A stretch of DNA of 64,000 nucleotides from contig JAWQUS010000016.1 in assembly GCA_036365455.1 (NCBI GenBank), forward strand, positions 13,415,001 to 13,479,000. Reading direction: 5' to 3'. The position numbers and the translations under genes were made by a program. Below the pieces are notes generated by a model, which worked only from the letters and a program-made list of their open reading frames with translations, did not search any database and was not told the DNA's origin. How positions within the stretch are numbered: the first letter of the stretch is position 1; the number at the start of each line of letters is the position of its first letter. This DNA is from Macrosoma leucophasiata (lineage: Eukaryota > Arthropoda > Insecta > Lepidoptera > Hedylidae). Positions 34,101 to 45,088 of this stretch are shown here, in pieces.

Positions 34101-37100
34101 CGTGTGCGTGTCCCACTCGCATGTAGTTCTTATTTTATCAATCACAAAGAGACGTGATATTACAGAGCTGTAAAATAAATATGTTAGATGTAGGTATTTT
34201 TCATTGTATGCTAGCTAAACCTACTTCAAAAGAAGCATATATGATATATAGTTTAGTAAATTTAAAGTAATAATCTGCGGCTTTGATTAATTAAGAATCA
34301 TTAGATGTTTTTGGTATATTGTTTAAACAGGTACTTGAGGTATAATTTAGTGAAATATGTAAGTAATTTAGACTGGATTAAGATATTTGTTAGTTATTGT
34401 AACGTTTCACATCCTTCTCTGACTTTAACAGATTTCTTTTAGTTAGAAAAGGATGTGAAATGTTACAATAACTTAAACAAATATCTTGGTGCAACCCAGA
34501 CTTAGTGTAACTGATAAAAAAAAACTTACTTTTGCTTCTTATAATCGCGTATGGTCGCTTTGAATTCAAATAGAATGTGTTCAGCGATGCCCGCGATTCC
34601 AGCGTCTCTCAAATGTGCCAACAGAGCGGGAGCTTCGGCAAAAACACCGGCCTCCTCTTGCTCATCATTTTCTGCCGGCAATGGGTCAGTCACTGCCAAA
34701 TTTGCTATTGGGGTCGACTGGAATAATACCATGCTTTTAGAATTAAATCGAATGTTTATTATCTTATTAACAGGATATTTTAGTGGACTGTTGTCCATTA
34801 CTACACTAAATTCCCAATGAATTAAGACCTAAATTCAGAATTGAAGAATAAAAAAAAAATGTTTGTTTGTTTGTTTTTTTTAATTGAAATCTTTGGAGAC
34901 TAACATCAAAAACACATATGCATCAAAATGGCAGTTCTAAAAACAGTATTTCTGTAAATAGATGTTTACTTTTGTTTTAAAAGAATCAACAGTGCGTATA
35001 CTTCTTTGTTAATCACTTTCACACAACTTTGACAGTTAGAACGCGCCATATTTTTGGTAGGAATATTTAAGCCTAATCCTGTACTAGAACATTATACTTA
35101 CTAATTCGTAAAGATCGGTGTCTATTATAGATGAGCTTCTTCTGATGACTTCACGCATTGCTAACGTTTTTGCGTTAGATTCGACATCAATCAATGAGAT
35201 TGCTCCATCTTCTGTAAACATTATTCATATATAAACAAAACCGTCACTTCGATTCTAAACCCAAGAAACGTGCTTAGATATACTTGTTAGATTATTAATC
35301 ATCATCAATTAACATCAATGTGAACTGCATGCTACTGCACACAATGTGAACTGCATGCTACTGTTCACATTGATGTTAATTGATGACTGCAGCTTATAGA
35401 CACCCACACAAAGACCAGAGGTCAAAACGCAGATGCATTGCCAACCGAGACCTTAGTTGTTTCGTCTCTGTGATAGTTATTACGGTTCCATACATTACCA
35501 TCTAACCGGAACACGATAGTGCTGAACACTACCATTTAGCGGCAGATAAATTTGGTAATACGGTGTTGCCTACGCCCTCGAGGTTCTCAACTAGGAACTC
35601 TACCACCAGTAAGACCAGTATTAAAATAATACTTGAAGTGAAGATAACTAATGCAAACATATTTCACCGTCTATATTAGATTTCTTGGCGACTTCCTCTT
35701 CGCTTTCTTCATCTTCCTCGTCATCCTCCGAGCTGGTCGAGGACACCGACTCCTCGTCGTGGTGTTGTTGCTGTGTGAAGTGTTGGAACTGCCGCCGGTA
35801 GTAATGCAGTTGGAGATAATGCTACAACAATATAATGCAATGACGCATTTTACAACACAAGGCAGGTGAGAGGGTTTTTTTTTCATCTTTATTTAAAGAG
35901 CATACATACATCAAACGACTAAAAACATGCATGTATAAAAGTCAGTTTCTTAATTTTTTGAGATATGCCACTTCAATTCTAAGGCGTTATCATAAGCGAT
36001 TCCTGTAATCCCAAATGATAAACAAACTTTTTGATTTGTTAAATCTAGGCCGAGTTCCCACAGTTATAGGACTCCTTTGTTCCGGTGAAACTATAATGTT
36101 AATAGGATCATCAGTTTCATTCGTAAAAGTACATGGCACAGGTTAGTCATATCTACTAATAACAATATTTTTAGACTACCTCTGATATAAAGTGCAAGTA
36201 AAAATTATAATAATGATTCAAAGCATTGAACTAACCAATTTTTAAAAGATTATTACAAAAAAAGAAATGTTTTCATTCCATTAACCATCATTAAGTCAAA
36301 TTCCTTGTTATTGCTGACCCTTTACTATTTATTATTAAAATCATCCGCAAAAGAACTTACCAATGAATGAGCCCATTGCAGCAGTACAATTCTCGTGTGA
36401 TGAGCAGTATTTATAACTGCAATCAACACAGGTGGAGCCTGCACGAGGAATGATTCGTGGCACAGGGCGTCAGCCGCCGCACTGAGTAACTGGGTCAGAC
36501 GAATACGCCATTCCTCTATCAGTTCTAGTTGAAGCTCCAGAAACTGCAGGCTATGGGAACAAAAAATTGTGTTCGCACTGTCTCTTCAAGCAAATCACAA
36601 AGATTTTTGAAGATTATCGATTATTTGTGAGAATATTCAGTGATCTTAAGAATTTAAGTGGTGAGCTCGTAACTTTAGTCAGGCGATATTAACATTTGAA
36701 TATTTCTTTTCTAAAATTAACACTGTAAAATTTAGCTCATTATTTAAAAAAATTACCTGCGTACCAATTAATTCACTTACTAGAGAGCTAGATTGTAAGC
36801 TGTATTTTTAACGGCAGATTTATCATCTTCTGTCTTTAGAAATTTTAGAATACAATCATCATTTCCTTTAGAATTTGAAATACACTTATTTTATATGGAC
36901 GTAGCCAAATTGCCGGAGGTATCATTAGATCATCAAGCTTAATAGATAACAGACTAGCATCATTGATGTAACAAAATAATAATAATAAGCTAATTAATCA
37001 GTTAGAAAATACATTTCAGACCATATTATTTTAGATAATATGGGGTTCTTCTTAAATGGCGTCAAAAGAGTCCTTCAGGGCTGGCAGCGCGTTGGCAACT

Positions 37101-40100
37101 CCCCTGGTGTTGCAAATGTTCATAGGCGACGGTGACCACTTTCCATCAGTTGGCCCGTCTGCTTGTCTGTCAGCATAATGACATCAAAAAAAGTTATACA
37201 AAATGGCCCAAAGCTACGTCTGAAGAAGAAAATATGCTCTCTTACCGATGTCCAGGTTGGGGTAGCATAACATAACGGTCCTCTATGGTCTTGAGAAGAG
37301 TAATGAACCAATCAGCACCCCGCGGCACCCAAACCAGTGAACCCACGGCCGAACTGACTCCACCTGCCACTGGTTCACTCCACTGCTCATTGCCTAATGT
37401 CTCATCCATTTTTGATAGAGCATCTACCAAGAAATTAAGTCATTATTTTGGGATATACCTAAGGATTTTAAACTGATGTGTAAAGAACTATTCATCAAAT
37501 ATCTTAACTATTTTCGAATAATATTTCAAAGTAGTTTTCGAAATTTAGAAAATTCTGGCTTTCAAATGATATCGGTTTAAAGACACTTATTCTCAAAAAA
37601 GACATCAAAATCACTTGAGAATCATAGTTGCTACATTATAACAATTCGTCGTCGCATGCAGAAAGAAAAAAAAACAAGGATAACAGAAATGAACATAAAA
37701 GAAAAAAATATAATAAAACGATTACAGGCGAGTTAAAGGTCTGGTCAGACAGCCGGCGTGGCGTGACGGTTCTGTGTGGCGTCTTTCATGGTATTTACTA
37801 CATTACAAACGCCCAACGACGCGTTGAATTCCCATCTCGCCACGCCACTACCGCTCTCTGACCAGTTCTTAAATAAACACAAAAACAAACATAAAAATGC
37901 AGAAAATTACATTTCTTTTCCACAGCCAACCACCGAACAAACGTTTCCGCTCTAGTCAGAACAGTGAGCACATGAATGTCTTCGCAGCCAGTTATAGCTA
38001 CCAGTTCCTTGTGGAATCCCAGAGTTTCATCCACGGCGTGTGCAAAAGCCGCATCTACATCCACTATTTCACCTTTACTTCCTTGGGTGTGATAAAGTGC
38101 TAGTACTGTGTGTAATCTTTCAGCAGCCAAACCAATCAAACCAGCACAGAATTCTTCCTGTATAAGAAATTTATTTTTGTTATTTACTGTAACAGTAGTC
38201 TAGTGATAGCAGGCCAATACTGCTACGCTCTCCTAATTTCGATACCATGGTTGGGGAGATTGAAGAGAAGAGAAAGTTGCCCTAAACCACCATCGGAGTG
38301 GAGCAATGTGTCTGAAGATGTCAATAGGCTTGGCTTTTATAAATGAGAAAACGAAAGCTTGAATGCATGAATTTACCTCCGCCCTACGAATAATAATGTA
38401 AAGAAGTGTTGAAGTGTTACCAAGCCAAAAACGTAAAGAGATGAACGGGCGGATATATGGGCTACACCGCACCGCGTCAGGCTATCCCTTCGTGGAATAT
38501 ATGTGTAAAGTAGGTAACTATTTTTTTACAAATGTTTGACACTCCACACTCTCTGGTTTTATATGGGTCTTCTACGACGAATAAGTAATTATTTATTCGT
38601 AGTGGGTTTTGGTGTGATTGATAGTGATTCTTGTACCTGACTTTAATTTACAATTATTGATTTTTTATTTTTGTCTTCGCACTAAATATTCATCCATGAT
38701 ACTTCACAAAATACAACCCTATTTTTTTTTTATTCTCCGTTTAAAGAGCTTGGTCAAAGACCATGACGCTCTATACGTACAACTCTATTATCAAGCAAGA
38801 CGAAGAGAAGAGAGGTAAAGTACAATAATGGATGGATTCAGTATATATCAATTCAAGAAATACTCACAACTGCTCGAATATGCCTCAGCTTCAATTTATC
38901 AGCAACTGGCTGAACTTTGTCCTTCACAAACGTCTGATGGTCTCGTATCCACATCAATGTTTGTGTGAGGAACCACTCGGGGCGGTCGATACGGGCTGTC
39001 TGACGTGAACCCGTGAAATGGAATGTAAACCTCTTTTTCAGTGGTCGAAGTAATATCTTCACTGGCAGGCAAGGATTTCTTTCTATAAGAATATTTGGTT
39101 ATGTAATCTATTTGGATAAATTGGGGAACAAACTTCCCTTCGACGTGTTCCATCGGTGCTACAATTTAGGTGGTTTTTATGTATTGATGGCCGCAAAACT
39201 GAAAAAAGGCATGCTCCGATGGTTCGGGCATATAGAAAGAATGTCGAATGAGCGAATGACTAAACAGATATACAATGCGAATATGGATGGTTGCAGAGGC
39301 CCAGGAAGACCAAGGCTGACCTACCATAACCAAATAGGTAGAGTTCTGTCCGATGTCTTAGGAATCGGCGTGCATGTATGAAGAAAATGATGAAGGTAGA
39401 TGAGGCACGAGAGGTATGTCAGGACCGCGATATCTGGCGCTCTATCTTCTCTACCTACCCCGTTAGGGACCTGGTGTGAAGATACATGGCGGCAAACAAG
39501 CGTGCCGTTGATATGGATGTTAAGTAAATACCGAAACCAGAAATCAAAATGCTGATACGTTGTTAATGCCTAAGGTCCTGAGGCACCACTTCAAAAAAAG
39601 GTGGCATGACTTCGTAGGCCTAAGGACATTAGGTATCCATCATTTATAGCAAGGATAAGAGACACAATGTGATGGAGGCTAAGCCCCAGAGTTCTATCGC
39701 CACTCCAAGGCAATGCAATAAAAAATTGTAAGAGAAATTCGATGGCTGGATGTCGGGCTTCGATAGCTCACCCTTTTGACTTGAGACCTTTCCAACGAAT
39801 GCAAAACCGTGGAAATCGGTTTGTGCGTTCTGGAGTTATAGCGTCAGGAAGGAAAACCCGACTTATTTTTATTAATAAAATATTTCACTTGCATGACTCG
39901 CACCCTCAATAATATTAAGGCTTAAGTCAACATTCTTGTAAACTGAGTTTTGAATGCAGACACAAAATTATGTTATAATGGATAACTGTTTTTTTTCTCT
40001 ATCACTCTCTCCCCGCGCGCCCATATCTTTCGAAACCGGACTGTTTAAACTTTGTGAAATTATTTGAAAAATAAGTTTTAATGGAAGAATTCAGATTCTT

Positions 40101-42988
40101 TGAATCGCAAAAAACTGTTTTTTGAATTTGCCTTTGTATTACCGAGGGTGAGAATGTGTCCAAAACTCCAATAAAATATAGCAATTTATTGATTATTACC
40201 TAAAATAGAATCTCCAGAATCAGTGACTAAATCCTCTGGTTCTTGTATTAAAAAGAGATATCTTGTGAGATTGGTGAATTTGGTCAAGACCTCTTTTGGT
40301 GGTGGTGAATTTTCAGCGGCAGATGTAAAAGGCCACTTTAATAATCTGAGCACATCTTCATAGTGTCTGGAAGAGAGGAAAATATGTTTCTGATGCCTTA
40401 GTAGGCTCTGACAATCATTGACGGAAATATAAGAGGGAATTCTGAAATGTTACTTGCTGATTTACTCATTTTCTATTACATACAATCAATGTTTACATTG
40501 TATAATATGGCATAATTAATTTTATGAAAAAAAAAAGGTGTATAAAAAGAATTAAAATTCAAAAGGTATGATTTTAATGTCAGTCCTTTAAATTTTAATC
40601 TTTTGAGTATGTAACTGAACTTACAAATGGCTTGTCTAGGCCGATTTAAAGATTATAATGGATTCAAGAACGGTTTTAGAAACAAAAATATCAATTTGTG
40701 TGGAGCCATTGTAACACATTAAAAAAAAAAACACTTAATGATTTGTCAGAGCCTAGGTACAGGCAGCGCAGTTTCATTTAAACACATAAAGTGGCGGATC
40801 CGGCCCATGTTGTATGAAACAGCATACTTAGTTAAATTGTCTTTGAGCACATTATGCCAATAATGTGTATACTCCTTTACATATGCTGCTTGGTGAGCTT
40901 TCGGATACTGGTTGCACATTGACTTGAGCTCACTGTACATTTGCACCACTTGCTCTTCATCCTTGCATTGTTTCATTTGATTACTGAAAAAAAAAGAAGC
41001 TAGTTTAAAAACACATGTGACAGACCGGTATATAAGTATTGTAGGAGGGCTTATAGTAAAAGGCAAAGTGCTCTGCCACACCCACAAATCACCAGTTACA
41101 TTTTGACCAATGTAATAGGTGGCGAGCCTATTGACATCTATGTTATGTAAGCACATTATCAAATTTTGAAATAACTGTACTGATAAACTTCCGAAAAATG
41201 GAATAATGGCCAATAGCACTTTCTCACTGACCCGAGAGCCCAGAGCCCGGTGCAGCAGTGGTGAAAAGACATTCGCTTTACTATTAGAGATAGGATTTCC
41301 AAGCTTACTAGCAATTAAATTATAATTAGTAAAACAAACTTAATTTACAACCAAATAAAGATTATATAGAAAAATAAGATGCAATGTATAATGTACCTTA
41401 GCTCTTGTATCTTGGCAAAAGACTTCATGTACGTCATAACATCTTCAAGTTTGTGAATAGCTGTGAATCGTATGTCTAACTCAGACGTCAGTGGCTGTAT
41501 TTTATTCAAAAAATTGTTTACTTTCTCTTTTAATTTCTCACTCCTATCTTTAAGTTTTTCAATCTGTTCAGAGTTCAATTCAGCTTTTTTGATCGCTGAT
41601 GTGAGTTTAGTGGGTACCTCATCACTTACAACATTTAGCTGAAAATTAACTATAACATTTTTAGTCAAATTATAAGAAAAAATTGCATGAACTTCATTTT
41701 CACTAGGTCAATCTCCAGATTATCATTCTTTCCCTAATAACTGTATTCTTTTGATTTGTCACTTATTTGTTGGAATAACTTGTGTTCCACACTCTCTGCC
41801 TACCCCGAAAGGGAGTTGGCGTGAAGATACACACACACATACATACACACTTATTTGTCTTTAACATATTAAATATGTAATACACCAAAAATCATCAATT
41901 GTATCTCACAATCAAAATGAAATTGGGATTTAAATAGGTGTCAGTATTTTGGTCTGGTTTTAGGTAAATATTTTCATTTTTATGCTAATTTTACCACCCT
42001 TTGAACTCAAACACAAAGTCATTTACATTAACAAGTTATTCTACATCTTTGAAGAATGCTACTGAATTAAGAGACATACTTTAACTTAGAAACCTACAAT
42101 AAACAATTCAGAATATAAAGGCTACAATAAATAAATAAAAATAACTGGTTTTCTAAGAAAATATATGAGATATTTTCTGTCTAATCTGATCTAATAAATA
42201 TTTGTAGAATTTTTTTCCCAATATCATATATCACTCTCATGTGTTATTGCGTAAAATAAAAAATATTACAGAATAAAATGTTCTTTCCTGTCAACATTAG
42301 CCTACAGAAGTTTAGGCTACAATTACTATTTTTATCATAGAAAATTTCCCTATTTTAAAGTCAAACATTTCTTCTGGTGAGATAACAAAATTTTAAATAA
42401 GGGGAAAAGTTCTATAGATTCAAATCACAGTAATACAAAACTATTTCAAGTTGGAAATTTAAAAATATTATCATACAAGCCATGCTTTTTTATTCAATGT
42501 ACCAACCAAAAGTATTGTCTAAACAAAAATATTTGGTGGAGTTCCACAAGTCGGTAAGTGTAACACTTACATACACAGTGATAGGAACCTCCTCACAACT
42601 GGTATTGTGTCATAAATTTAGTCTGCTGAAGACGATTGAGTGTTGAGCCAACTTAGCAAGAGCCCCTTTTCTTAAAGAGAATTTTTAAGTTGACTTATTA
42701 TTATATAAAATAAACAATTTCTCTGGTACTACCAACTGTGAATCCTACGTTAATCCTTCAAGGATCGTACGGCCACCGGCGGCGAGACACAATTGAATTT
42801 CAATTGTCATATTTTTCTCGTGTCTGGAGAGACATACTTACACATCTCTGTAAATAATTCCTTCTATGCATGAACTCGTTTTCCAAATCATATGCATTTT
42901 CTAAATTGTTAATGTCACCACCAATTTTTAAGTTTACGTCTAGAATTATTTGTTTTTTCTGTTCTTCGGTTAGATTGGATTTTATCAT
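31125..42988 (-). CDS. Rint1: RINT1 / Tip20 family ER tethering protein
   Basis: Coding exons 5' to 3': 42988-42842, 41638-41397, 40983-40828, 40366-40200, 39082-38868, 38157-37911, 37423-37246, 36550-36361, 35821-35668, 35211-35102, 34717-34530, 33349-33175, 31748-31621, 31329-31125. Total 2502 bases, 833 residues, against about 790 in vertebrates. RINT1 is the Tip20-like subunit of the NRZ (NBAS-RINT1-ZW10) complex that tethers COPI vesicles at the ER with the syntaxin-18 SNAREs. The N-terminal ~130 residues are heptad-rich, the usual ZW10-binding coiled coil. Family landmarks follow: [116 protein letters not shown], and a C-terminal [17 protein letters not shown] 42988 is preferred over an in-frame ATG at 43021 for its AAA context. 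Residues ~536-560 form an acidic Ser/Glu/Asp insertion. Confidence 0.96.
31962..32035 (+). repeat. tRNA-like cloverleaf, SINE family D, copy 1
   Basis: Seventy-four bases fold as a tRNA: acceptor GCTTCAG/CTGAAGT (one G-T pair), D arm GCTC/GAGC, T arm GCGAG-TTCGAGT-CTCGC. The A box is tagctcaattgg and the B box gagttcgagtc. The anticodon arm is imperfect and the loop would read AGA (Ser) followed by an unusual T. It is repeated with its flanks (ccataaagcaatgcaataga upstream, tttttctttccatttttctt downstream), so it is a tRNA-derived SINE rather than a working tRNA. Confidence 0.7.
32176..32686 (-). mobile_element. Helitron-like element, 511 bp
   Basis: On the minus strand it begins TCCTTACTTAATATTATAAA and ends in a GC-rich palindrome (gcgggcgaagccgcggg) followed by CTAG. 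The flanks are A (complement of 32687) and T (complement of 32175) with no duplication. It lies in a RINT1 intron next to the tRNA-like SINEs. No Rep/helicase coding sequence, so non-autonomous. Confidence 0.75.
32721..32787 (-). repeat. tRNA-like SINE family D, copy 2 (inverted)
   Basis: The minus-strand copy retains the T arm, anticodon arm and D arm but has lost the acceptor 5' strand and the 30 bases before it. It joins directly to the tctattgcattgctttatgg flank. Together with copy 3 it forms a large inverted repeat around 32830. Confidence 0.7.
32897..32970 (+). repeat. tRNA-like SINE family D, copy 3
   Basis: It is nearly identical to copy 1 over the 74-base cloverleaf (one visible T-arm change, gagcctcgc for gagtctcgc) and over both flanks. 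It lies 935 bases from copy 1 in direct orientation, with copy 2 inverted between them. Confidence 0.72.
33441..33757 (+). mobile_element. Helitron-like element, 317 bp
   Basis: It begins TCTTTACAAATAAATAAAAT and ends gacgtcgcgggcacagCTAG, inserted between A (33440) and T (33758). It lies in the RINT1 intron between exons 34717-34530 and 33349-33175. A sister of 316 bases is at 48279-48594 in MBOAT7, in the opposite orientation. It contains a (gtct)n tract. Confidence 0.8.
34380..34486. repeat. Imperfect ~40-bp inverted repeat in a RINT1 intron
   Basis: The segment aagatatttgttagttattg with the following tttcacatccttctct (34380-34420) pairs with 34445-34486, allowing a few mismatches and a 2-base bulge. 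The loop is about 24 bases. Probably a foldback MITE. Confidence 0.75.
35325..35605 (-). repeat. Interspersed repeat family A, near full length
   Basis: The full set of family landmarks is present in reverse in a RINT1 intron, from the 3' end (ttcacattgatgttaattga) to gcctacgccctcgagg. The terminal gaactgcatgctactg words are repeated at 35325-35360. Confidence 0.7.
39187..39479 (+). pseudogene. LINE ORF2 C-terminal remnant, antisense in a RINT1 intron
   Basis: The frame from 39187 reads [20 protein letters not shown], then [17 protein letters not shown]. After a stop at about 39379 a shifted frame continues with [18 protein letters not shown] and STYPVRDLV, then a stop (39477-39479). This order (LRWFGH, GRPR, then EAR...RDxW..I) is the C-terminal end of lepidopteran non-LTR reverse-transcriptase proteins. 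The 5' part is missing, as in truncated LINE insertions. The tail ccccgttagggacctggtgt recurs at 10448 and 41789. Confidence 0.75.
39490..39590 (-). repeat. Interspersed repeat family A fragment
   Basis: The 3' end of the family in reverse (gatatggatgttaagtaa, then caaaatgctgatacgttg) lies directly after the LINE remnant. Confidence 0.45.
41789..41850 (+). repeat. LINE tail fragment with CA-rich run
   Basis: The word ctctgcctaccccgaaaggg and the following agttggcgtgaagataca match the tail of the remnant at 39479 and end in a run of ca/cat units. It lies in the first RINT1 intron. Confidence 0.6.
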
Positions 42989-44117
42989 TTTAAATAATAT
43001 AAATAGATAAACTTCTTTCAAAAAATTGTATTGCTGCTATTGCCACAGTATTTTAAAGACGAAATATTTAAAAGGTATGAAAAGAAAATTCTTATATGCG
43101 ACGAATGAAAAATCAATAAATGATGGTTTAGAATTTAGATTTAATTGCGGTTTATTATTAAAAAAATAACTTGGAAATTAAAATTCTCAAACCAACGCAA
43201 CAAATTCATCAGAAAAAACATTACTTTATCTGTAACTGTCAACTGCTGTCAACTGCTTTTTATTTTTTTATAATTTGTCATGACCATAGATACAGAGTCT
43301 TTCAGTCGTATACATATTGAATTTCACATTTCTTTAAATTAATGAATATCCATATGGAAGATGACGATGATTAAATGCTTCCATGAGGAATTTGATGAGA
43401 TGATGGGGTGGCTCCAGTAAAGCGATGGGGACTTTACTAGGAGTTCTATGATGTTTTGGAGGCAATACGAAAAATCACTTTTCACTTCATAATATAACTT
43501 TCTTACACTCGTGAACATTATCGAATGCTTTATGATAAAAAACCCACCATTTTTACACATAAAAACGCGACTATACACAAAATTCGAAAATAATATCACG
43601 CAGCGACACAGCTCTTTTCCGTGTTCCCGCCAAAAACCCCTGAAGATTGGCTGTTCTGTCAGTGTGGCCAACGTCGGCGATTTATCGGCATTTAGGCTAC
43701 TTGAAACAAAAATCGGCGACGAAAAAATACGAAAGGCGACTGGTCGCCTTTTAGGCTACTCCCTAGGCTTGGCTAGCCACCTTAGGCTATTGTTATGGCG
43801 AAGGGTTCAGTATCCAGTGGTTGTTCCCACAGTGTTTGTTTGTCGGGACAAATATTAGAAACTACTGGCCCGATGTAAAAATTTCTTGCACTCTTAGATA
43901 GCCCATTTATTGAGAAATGCTTTAAGCTGCTCACTTTAACCTTTTTATGCTTACCAATTTTTTTTCTGAAATAATTCATTATTTATGAGGGTGTACATAA
44001 ACATAACATTAGTTTTTATCCACATAAATACGTTATTCATTACAAGTATTAAATTTTAAACAAAATTGACCCCTTTATCATTCTATTTCAATTAATATCT
44101 TTTTTTATGTAATAAAG

Positions 44118-44275
44118 GTGGCAAACAAGTATGCAGTTCACATTGACGTTAAGTGATGACTGCAGCCTATAGACACCCACGCAATGACCAGAAGTCAAAA
44201 TGCAGATGCGTTGCCACTCCTGAGGCCTAAGGTGTTATGCCTCTGTGCCTGAAATCACAGGGCCGTACATTACAT
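44118..44275 (-). repeat. Interspersed repeat family A, 3' half
   Basis: Reverse copy from gcagttcacattgacgttaa to gggccgtacattac, inside the 43660-45819 unit. Confidence 0.7.
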
Positions 44276-44422
44276 CATCTTGGGAGATATCGCAGTTTTA
44301 AAATAACATCAATGAGCAAAGCCGGCGGGAAGTCATTAGTCATGAGAGGGAAGGGCGGTAGTTAATTTCTTTTTGTCTAAGATAGTCCATTTATGGAGGA
44401 AGGCTATAGGCATGCGCTAAGA

Positions 44423-44734
44423 CATAGAGCAACACGGGCCACCGGTGGCGGACCGAAGGTACGTAGTATTATTAAATATTCTCTGCCAGAGGAGAGTAGC
44501 AATATGCATGCTTTCCCCTCTGTCAAAGCACAAGCTAAGTGGACTGAGATGTTCAAATTTGTGCGTGAAATTGTTTATGTATTTTGTTAAAGTGAAGGTG
44601 TGAGTTTCGTAGTGATAGATGATTTTTGTAGTATGTGTCACACGAATTTCCCCCCGCAAAAAATGACTGACTGTTTTGCATAGGTCATTAACGCTATGGC
44701 TACTCCCCTCCGGTCGGTGACCCGTGTTGATCTA
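44423..44734. mobile_element. MITE with 9-bp target duplication, copy 1
   Basis: The ends are catagagcaacacgggccac on the left and gtgacccgtgttgatctat on the right, inverted. They are flanked by a perfect 9-base duplication gcgctaaga at 44414-44422 and 44735-44743. Nine bases fits Mutator-like elements best. The surrounding sequence is a Helitron remnant whose gctaagatgaataggag run continues across the insertion site. Confidence 0.82.
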
Positions 44735-44860
44735 TGCGCTAAGATGAATAGGAGAGGAGTAGCAATAAAACATTTTGCGAAAACGGCAATTTTTTAAAAA
44801 TATAGATAGCCTAGCGGCTAATGTTAATTGTACCCGTGTGAAGCCGGGGCGAGCCACTAG
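44735..44860 (+). mobile_element. Helitron remnant, 3' end
   Basis: It ends gtgaagccggggcgagccaCTAG before T (44861), and resembles the 3' half of the Helitron at 7896-8080 (gctaagatgaataggag against gctatgactaataggag). Its 5' part lies left of the nested MITE (about 44380-44422) but its start is not clear. Confidence 0.55.
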
Positions 44861-44929
44861 TTTATTTATTAAATGCTTGTACGGTGTGAATTCATTAATC
44901 ACTGATTCCATTGGGATTATTTCCATTTC

Positions 44930-45088
44930 CTGGAAGTCGCCCAGTACCTCTGAGTTTGGCAATGTACTCGGAGATGTCAACAGGATCGCCACCAGTTACG
45001 TAACTGGCTGAGTGTGTTTGAATGTGTCCTTGAATGTATATATATCTACCTCAGCCTATCCCCTCGGGAATTACAGGCGTGAAGTTAC
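44930..45088 (+). repeat. Retroposon body and tail
   Basis: cctggaagtcgcccagtacc through ggaattacaggcgtgaagtt match the 7130-7310 repeat in order. Confidence 0.6.

Noticed and set aside
38853..39153. Second overlapping minus-strand frame (84 codons) over the RINT1 exon
   Set aside because: Only the frame with [17 protein letters not shown] matches RINT1 and joins both neighbours in phase.
43660..43830. Clear hAT assignment for the 2.16-kb unit
   Set aside because: The CAGTG end fits, but the 8-base flanks are not duplicates, so the superfamily was left open.
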